Below, piece after piece: positions 31,633-36,109 of a stretch of 36,109 nucleotides of DNA. The notes beneath the pieces were generated by a model. The model searched no databases and was not told the origin of the DNA. It saw only the letters and a list, made by a program, of their open reading frames with translations. Origin of the DNA: an uncultured Oscillospiraceae bacterium (GTDB lineage Bacteria; Bacillota; Clostridia; Oscillospirales; Acutalibacteraceae). The stretch is taken from the NCBI GenBank assembly GCA_902478455.1, contig CABSLJ010000005.1:1-36109 (forward strand), given 5' to 3'. Within the stretch, counting starts at the first letter, position 1. The number at the start of each line of letters is the position of its first letter. A program made the position numbers and the translations under genes.

Positions 31633-32991
31633 ATGAAAGTGGTCATTGTGGGAGACGGCAAGGTGGGCTACACGCTCGCAGAGCAGCTCTCCAAGGAGGG
31701 GCACGACATTGTGGTCATTGACCACAACCGGGAGGTGCTCAAGCAGCTTTCTGAGACGCTCGACGTCATGGTCGTCTACGGCAACGGGGCGAGCCTGAAG
31801 GTGCAGAAGGAGGCCGACGTGCAGGGCAGCGACCTGCTCATCGCGGCGACCTCGGCCGATGAAATCAATCTTCTGTGCAGCATCATCGCCAGAAAGCTCG
31901 GCTGCAAGCACACCATCGCCAGAATGCGCAACCCGGAGTATGCCGAGCAACTCTATTTTCTACGCGAAGAGCTGGGCCTGAGCATGACCATCAATCCCGA
32001 ATGGGCGGCCGCCCGGGAAATCTTCCGGTTGATTCAGCTGCCGAGCTTTTTAAAGCGGGATTCCTTTGCCAAGGGACGGGTGGAGATCGTCGAACTGCTC
32101 TTGAAGACCGACGCGCTGCATGGCCGTCCTCTTTCCGATCTTTATAAAATGGCCAAGGTGCGCGTGCTCGTCTGTGCTGTGGAGCGGGAGAACGACGTAT
32201 TCATTCCGGACGGAAGCTTCCGTCTGCAAAAGGGAGACAAGCTCTACGTGACCGCGCCCTCGCGGGATTTGGCGACGCTGGTCAAATTCCTCGGCATCAG
32301 TCAGCCAAGGGTCAAGGACGTCACCATTGTCGGTGGCAGCAGAATCGCCTATTATCTCGCCGCCACCCTACTTGACGCGGGAATCGGAGTCAAGATCATT
32401 GAACTGCAGCACGACCGTTGCCTGGAGCTGGCCGAACGACTGCCGCGGGCGTCCATCGTGCATGGAGACGGCTCTAAAAAGGCGCTGCTGCTGTCCGAAG
32501 GGATTGAACAGGCCGACGCCATCGTCACCCTGACCGATTTCGACGAGGTCAATCTGGTGGTGTCCATGTACGCGAACTACCTCAAGGTGCCCAAGGTGAT
32601 CACCAAGATCAGCTACAGCGAATACAACGAGGTGTTCCGGGACAAGGGGATCGATTGCGTCATCAGCCCCAAGATGCTGTGCGCCAATGATATTGTCCGC
32701 TATGTGCGCGCCATGGAGAACACCGCCGGAGGCTCGGTGCTGGCTGTCCACCGGCTGGTGGAAGACCGTGTGGAGGCGCTCGAATTCCGGGTGACCGAGG
32801 CCGTCCGCCACCGGGGAGAGACCCTCGCCAAAATCACCCTCAAGCCCAACATCCTGGTTGCCTGCATCAATCGCAACGGCCGTATCATCATCCCCAAGGG
32901 AGACGATACCATCGAGCTTGGAGACACCGTCATCCTTGTGACCGAAGCCGACAAAATGATTGCCGACCTCAACGATATCTTTGCGGATTGA
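31633..32991 (+). CDS. trkA: Potassium uptake regulator TrkA (two RCK domains)
   Basis: 452 residues, cytosolic NAD(H)-binding gating subunit of the Trk potassium transporter. Two tandem Rossmann domains: VIVGDGKVGYTLAEQLSKEGHDIVVIDHN at the start, with the GxGxxG nucleotide loop, and VTIVGGSRIAYYLAATLLDAGIGVKIIEL in the second half. TrkA-C domains follow each, the second ending in IELGDTVILVTEADKM. Full-length TrkA, unlike single-domain KtrA. ATG at 31633 follows AAAGGTGG; an upstream in-frame ATG at 31540 would lie inside the promoter. Followed after 81 bp by trkH. Nucleotide binding would set channel opening. Confidence 0.95.
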   Translation: MKVVIVGDGKVGYTLAEQLSKEGHDIVVIDHNREVLKQLSETLDVMVVYGNGASLKVQKEADVQGSDLLIAATSADEINLLCSIIARKLGCKHTIARMRNPEYAEQLYFLREELGLSMTINPEWAAAREIFRLIQLPSFLKRDSFAKGRVEIVELLLKTDALHGRPLSDLYKMAKVRVLVCAVERENDVFIPDGSFRLQKGDKLYVTAPSRDLATLVKFLGISQPRVKDVTIVGGSRIAYYLAATLLDAGIGVKIIELQHDRCLELAERLPRASIVHGDGSKKALLLSEGIEQADAIVTLTDFDEVNLVVSMYANYLKVPKVITKISYSEYNEVFRDKGIDCVISPKMLCANDIVRYVRAMENTAGGSVLAVHRLVEDRVEALEFRVTEAVRHRGETLAKITLKPNILVACINRNGRIIIPKGDDTIELGDTVILVTEADKMIADLNDIFAD

Positions 32992-33072
32992 TCCGTACCG
33001 CCGCCGGGGCGGAGCACAGTCCTGCGCCTCCTGCCGGGGCGCGGACGGATGATTTGAGGAGTACGTTCTGAC

Positions 33073-34548
33073 ATGAATTATCGTATCATTTGTCATTTTC
33101 TGGGTCGCATTATGGGGGTGGAGGCGCTGCTGATGCTCCCCGCCCTCGGCATCTCCCTGTATCAGCGAGAGATGGAGGCGGTCCGGGGGTTTTTGATCGC
33201 CATTGCGGCGCTGCTCGTTCTGGGGCTGCTTTCAGCCCTGTCCCGCCCGAAAAACAAGTCGTTTTACAACCGGGAGGGCTTTGTCATCGTCGGTCTCTCG
33301 TGGATTCTGGTGTCTGTTTTCGGCGCGCTGCCCTTTTGCCTGAGCGGCTGGATTCCCAACTTTGTGGACAGCATTTTTGAGACGGTTTCTGGCTTTACCA
33401 CCACGGGCGCGAGCATTCTGACCGATATTGAGGTCCTGCCTCTGGGGCTTCTCTACTGGCGTAGCTTCACCCATTGGCTGGGCGGCATGGGTGTGCTGGT
33501 CTTCCTGCTGGCCATTGTGCCGATGAACCAGCGGGGTTCGGGCAATTCGCTGCATGTGCTGCGCGCCGAGAGCCCCGGTCCCCAGGTGGGCAAGCTGGTA
33601 CCCAGGCTGCATCAAACAGCCAAAATCCTCTACGGCATCTATCTTGTGATGACCGTGGTGCAGATTCTTCTGCTGCTTGCGGGCAGCGTGCCGCTTTTTG
33701 ACGCGGTCACCATCTCCTTCGGCACGGCGGGCACCGGAGGCTTTGCCATTAAAAACGACAGTCTCGCAGGCTACAGCCCCTATGCGCAGACGGTTGTGAC
33801 CATCTTCATGGCGCTGTTCGGCGTCAACTTCAATATTTTCTATCTGCTGCTGATCCGCGCCTTCTCCAAGGTTTTCTTCAATGAGGAACTGCGCGCCTAC
33901 CTCGCTATCATGCTGGGGTCTACGCTGTTGATCGCCTGGAACATTTACGAGCTGTTTGACGAAAACTTTGGTCAGGCGCTGCACCACGCGGCGTTTCAGG
34001 TTTCCTCCATCATGACGACCACCGGTTATGCCACGGTGGACTTCAATACCTGGCCGGAATTTTCCCGTCTGTTACTGGTTGTTCTGATGATTCTAGGCGC
34101 GTCGGCCGGGTCGACGGGCGGGGGCATCAAGATTTCCCGCTTGCTGATTCTACTGAAATCGGCGCGCAATACGGTGGTGCGGCTGCTGCATCCGCGCGCG
34201 GTCAAGGTGGCGAGGCTCGACGGAGAAACGCTCGACCACGAGGTCGTGCGCGGCGTCAACGGTTTTATGACGCTTTACTGTCTTGTCGCCATTCTGTCCT
34301 CGCTCATCATTTCCGTGGACAATTTCTCCTTTGAAACCAATATAACCGCCGTGCTGGCCTGCCTCAACAACATCGGTCCCGGTCTCGGCATTGTGGGGCC
34401 TATTGGCAATTACGCCGACTTTTCGCCCTTCAGCAAGCTGGTGCTCAGCGCCGATATGCTCATCGGTCGGCTGGAGATTTTCCCGATGATCATCCTCTTC
34501 GCTCCCTCGGTGTGGAAAAACAGTATCCCGCGCCCCGCCGCTTCGTAA
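33073..34548 (+). CDS. trkH: Potassium uptake protein TrkH
   Basis: 491 residues, integral membrane potassium channel subunit. Four pore-loop repeats each carry a selectivity-filter motif: SGFTTTGASIL, FGTAGTGGFAIKN, SIMTTTGYATVDF and LNNIGPGLGIVG, the central Gly lining the pore. Around ten hydrophobic segments. RAESPGPQVGKLVPRLHQTAKILY is the conserved cytosolic loop of TrkH. Works with TrkA encoded just upstream. Start ATG at 33073 after GAGGAG. Its transcript ends at a terminator 19 bp past the stop. Confidence 0.95.
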   Translation: MNYRIICHFLGRIMGVEALLMLPALGISLYQREMEAVRGFLIAIAALLVLGLLSALSRPKNKSFYNREGFVIVGLSWILVSVFGALPFCLSGWIPNFVDSIFETVSGFTTTGASILTDIEVLPLGLLYWRSFTHWLGGMGVLVFLLAIVPMNQRGSGNSLHVLRAESPGPQVGKLVPRLHQTAKILYGIYLVMTVVQILLLLAGSVPLFDAVTISFGTAGTGGFAIKNDSLAGYSPYAQTVVTIFMALFGVNFNIFYLLLIRAFSKVFFNEELRAYLAIMLGSTLLIAWNIYELFDENFGQALHHAAFQVSSIMTTTGYATVDFNTWPEFSRLLLVVLMILGASAGSTGGGIKISRLLILLKSARNTVVRLLHPRAVKVARLDGETLDHEVVRGVNGFMTLYCLVAILSSLIISVDNFSFETNITAVLACLNNIGPGLGIVGPIGNYADFSPFSKLVLSADMLIGRLEIFPMIILFAPSVWKNSIPRPAAS

Positions 34549-34566
34549 AAACGGCTGCGGCGACAA

Positions 34567-34610
34567 ACAAACCCGCTCCAGACATGATGCAATGCCTGGG
34601 GCGGGTTTGT
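34567..34610 (+). terminator. Terminator of the trkAH transcript
   Basis: ACAAACCCGCTCCAG (34567-34581) pairs with CTGGGGCGGGTTTGT (34596-34610) over 15 bp with one wobble. The T residues lie within the stem end (GGTTTGT) and just after. Confidence 0.75.
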
Positions 34611-34783
34611 GCGTTTGCAGGGGGATGAGAGGACAACAATAGACATCAAAAATGAAGCGCTGTAAAAGCGCAGCGTCCATAGATGCAGGTGAGACGCGCA
34701 AAAGGGCAAGGGGAAACAGATCGGCCGGTCTTTTGCAGTTCCTTCCGTATACAAGCGGACCTGTTGACATTGGGCTGCGGTAT

Positions 34784-34828
34784 GAGAAAAAAAGAGGGCG
34801 AAACCCGCTGTTTTTGCAGGTTTCGCCC
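34784..34828 (-). terminator. Terminator of the alcohol dehydrogenase gene
   Basis: On the minus strand GGGCGAAACCTGC (34828-34816) pairs with GCGGGTTTCGCCC (34808-34796) over 13 bp with one wobble, followed by TCTTTTTTT. It starts 24 bp past the stop codon. Confidence 0.92.
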
Positions 34829-34851
34829 CCCGAAAAAGAGGAGGAGGAAAA

Positions 34852-36021
34852 TTAGAAGGTTACGTCTTCTCCGTAGTAAGCGCAGGTCAGAACTTTCTTC
34901 ATGTTCTCGGCGTCGATGGCTCTCGGATTGGAGGAGGTGCAGGGATCGGCGACGGCGTTCTTGGCGATATCGTCGGCATGCTGCTGGAAGAGCTCCTCGC
35001 TCACGCCGTTGGCCTGGTAGGTCTGCTCGATGTTGAGCTTCTTGTTGAGGTCCTTGATGGCGTCGACCAGAGAGTTGCAAAGCTGCTGATTGGTATAGCC
35101 GGGCAGTCCGATGGCGCGGGCAATGTCGGCGTAACGCTCGACGCAGGCCTTGGAGTTGTACTGAATGACATAAGGCAGCAGAATGGCGTTGCAGCAGCCG
35201 TGCGGGATGTCGAACATAGCGCCGGTCTTGTGGGCCAGGCTGTGCGCAATGCCAAGCAGGGCGTTGGAGAAGGCCATTCCGGCCAGGCACTGGGCGATGT
35301 GCATCTTGCCGCGGGCGTCCTTGTCCCCATTGTAGGAAGCGACGATGCTGTCAAAGATATCGGAAATGGCCTTGAGCGCCAGCGGGTCGGAGAAATCGGA
35401 GCGGACAGAGGCGACATAAGCCTCAATGGCGTGGGTCAGGGCGTCCATACCGGTGTGAGCGGTCAGCTTCTTGGGCATGGTCAGCGGGATGTCGGTATCC
35501 AGGATGGCGATGTCGGGGGTGATTTCAAAGTCGGCCAGCGGATACTTGATGTTGGTGGAATAGTCGGTGATGACCGAGAAGGCGGTCACTTCGCTGGCCG
35601 TGCCGCTCGTGGAGGGGATGGCGACGAAGATGGCCTTCTGGCGGAGTCTGGGCATAGTGAAGGGGTCCTTGATGTCCTCGAAGGTCTTGTCCGGATACTC
35701 GTAGAAAACCCACATAGCCTTGGCGGCGTCAATCGGGGAGCCGCCGCCGATGGCGACGATCACGTCAGGCTGGAAGTTGCGCATGGCTTCCGCCCCGCGG
35801 TAGACGGTTTCAATGGAGGGATCGGGCTCCACGCCTTCAAAAATCTGGACCTCCAGACCGGTATCCTTGAGGGTTTGCTCGACCTTCTGCAGGAAGCCGA
35901 ACTTCTGCATCGAGCTGCCGCCGGTGACAATGATGGCTTTCTTGTAGCCCTTGAGGTTCTTAAGCTCGCCGATGGCCTCAGGTCCAAAGTAAATGTCTCT
36001 GGGCAGTGTGAATCTTGCCAT
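34852..36021 (-). CDS. Iron-containing alcohol dehydrogenase
   Basis: 389 residues, group III metal-dependent dehydrogenase that interconverts alcohols and aldehydes with NAD(P). Seen: GGGSPIDAAKAM, the nucleotide-binding loop near residues 96-107, IPSTSGTASEVT, and metal ligands in HTGMDALTHAIEAY, GIAHSLAHKTG and DIPHGCCNA (three His), with an Asp in DTDIPLTMP upstream. Length is normal for the family. In an anaerobe it probably re-oxidises NADH by reducing aldehyde at the end of fermentation. Its own transcription unit, ribosome site AGGGGGA. The exact substrate (ethanol, butanol, a diol) cannot be told from the sequence. Confidence 0.94.
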   Translation of the reverse strand: MARFTLPRDIYFGPEAIGELKNLKGYKKAIIVTGGSSMQKFGFLQKVEQTLKDTGLEVQIFEGVEPDPSIETVYRGAEAMRNFQPDVIVAIGGGSPIDAAKAMWVFYEYPDKTFEDIKDPFTMPRLRQKAIFVAIPSTSGTASEVTAFSVITDYSTNIKYPLADFEITPDIAILDTDIPLTMPKKLTAHTGMDALTHAIEAYVASVRSDFSDPLALKAISDIFDSIVASYNGDKDARGKMHIAQCLAGMAFSNALLGIAHSLAHKTGAMFDIPHGCCNAILLPYVIQYNSKACVERYADIARAIGLPGYTNQQLCNSLVDAIKDLNKKLNIEQTYQANGVSEELFQQHADDIAKNAVADPCTSSNPRAIDAENMKKVLTCAYYGEDVTF

Positions 36022-36061
36022 GATAAAATCCCCCTTAGTGATATTGTAAATATGATTTAGT

Positions 36062-36081
36062 CTTTCCCGGGAACGGGAAAG
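36062..36081. repeat. Perfect hairpin upstream of the alcohol dehydrogenase gene
   Basis: CTTTCCCG (36062-36069) pairs with CGGGAAAG (36074-36081) around GGAA. It lies 41 bp before the gene's start codon, in the promoter or leader, without a T run on either side. Confidence 0.55.
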
Positions 36082-36109
36082 CGATGGACCGGATAGGAAA
36101 TATTAACTG

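Larger units (their letters stand above)
34549..34851. other. Convergent intergenic region between trkH and the alcohol dehydrogenase
   Basis: Contains two terminators described separately (34567-34610 and 34784-34828). Nothing else that I can support: short frames in between have no ribosome site. Confidence 0.7.

Noticed and set aside
36036..36058. Possible Rex site upstream of the alcohol dehydrogenase
   Set aside because: Only one half resembles TTGTTAA; the other half does not match, so support is too weak.
34978..36060. 360-codon open frame on the plus strand opposite the alcohol dehydrogenase
   Set aside because: It mirrors the codon structure of a clear dehydrogenase and shows no motif of its own.

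Overview
The window looks like chromosome from an anaerobic, endospore-forming, fairly G+C-rich Clostridia member, of the Oscillospiraceae/Ruminococcaceae gut type. The evidence is spoIIID with a sigma-E-like promoter, an oxygen-sensitive class III ribonucleotide reductase (NrdDG), an Fe-dependent alcohol dehydrogenase, a Gram-positive cell-wall sorting tail, and strong AGGAGG ribosome sites. No rRNA, tRNA, phage, CRISPR array or intact insertion sequence was seen. Taxonomy is inference from gene content only.

Layout. 1-2891 holds an M18 aminopeptidase and a zinc-ribbon/WG-repeat membrane protein. 3378-18376 is a carbohydrate-utilisation island. Its leftward half encodes a YesN/YesM-type two-component system, a lipoprotein sugar-binding protein, two sugar permeases and one uroporphyrinogen-decarboxylase (URO-D) superfamily protein. 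Its rightward half is a tight operon of a GH130 mannoside phosphorylase-like enzyme, a GH2 beta-mannosidase-like enzyme and three more URO-D superfamily proteins. The two halves diverge from 11307-11572. The same GTTCATTTT element sits 20 nt upstream of the predicted -10 box at both the GH130 promoter and the sugar-binding-protein promoter, suggesting control by the YesN regulator. The likely scheme is sensing of a mannoside-containing glycan, import of oligosaccharide with an ATPase encoded elsewhere, phosphorolysis and hydrolysis, and an unknown job for four divergent URO-D paralogues. Two of these carry an HSCG motif and two HSDG, and only one has a full His-Cys-Cys zinc set. This is the best candidate here for an undescribed system.

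18377-21336 carries a predicted class I cyclic-di-GMP riboswitch with terminator and antiterminator, upstream of a wall-anchored repeat protein. 21337-21788 has no gene I can support but contains a striking hairpin. 21789-24643 is nrdDG (leftward) behind a consensus promoter with NrdR boxes. 24819-26298 has a CoA-acyltransferase-like protein lacking its catalytic His, and spoIIID. 26527-28793 has a VanZ-like protein and an ABC-F ATPase whose second nucleotide site is degenerate. 29024-31414 is a polar amino acid ABC importer. 31633-34548 is a TrkA/TrkH potassium uptake pair. 34852-36021 is an Fe-alcohol dehydrogenase, leftward.

Most gene calls rest on family motifs visible in the translations. 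Promoters, operators and the riboswitch were read by eye and not scored by any program.
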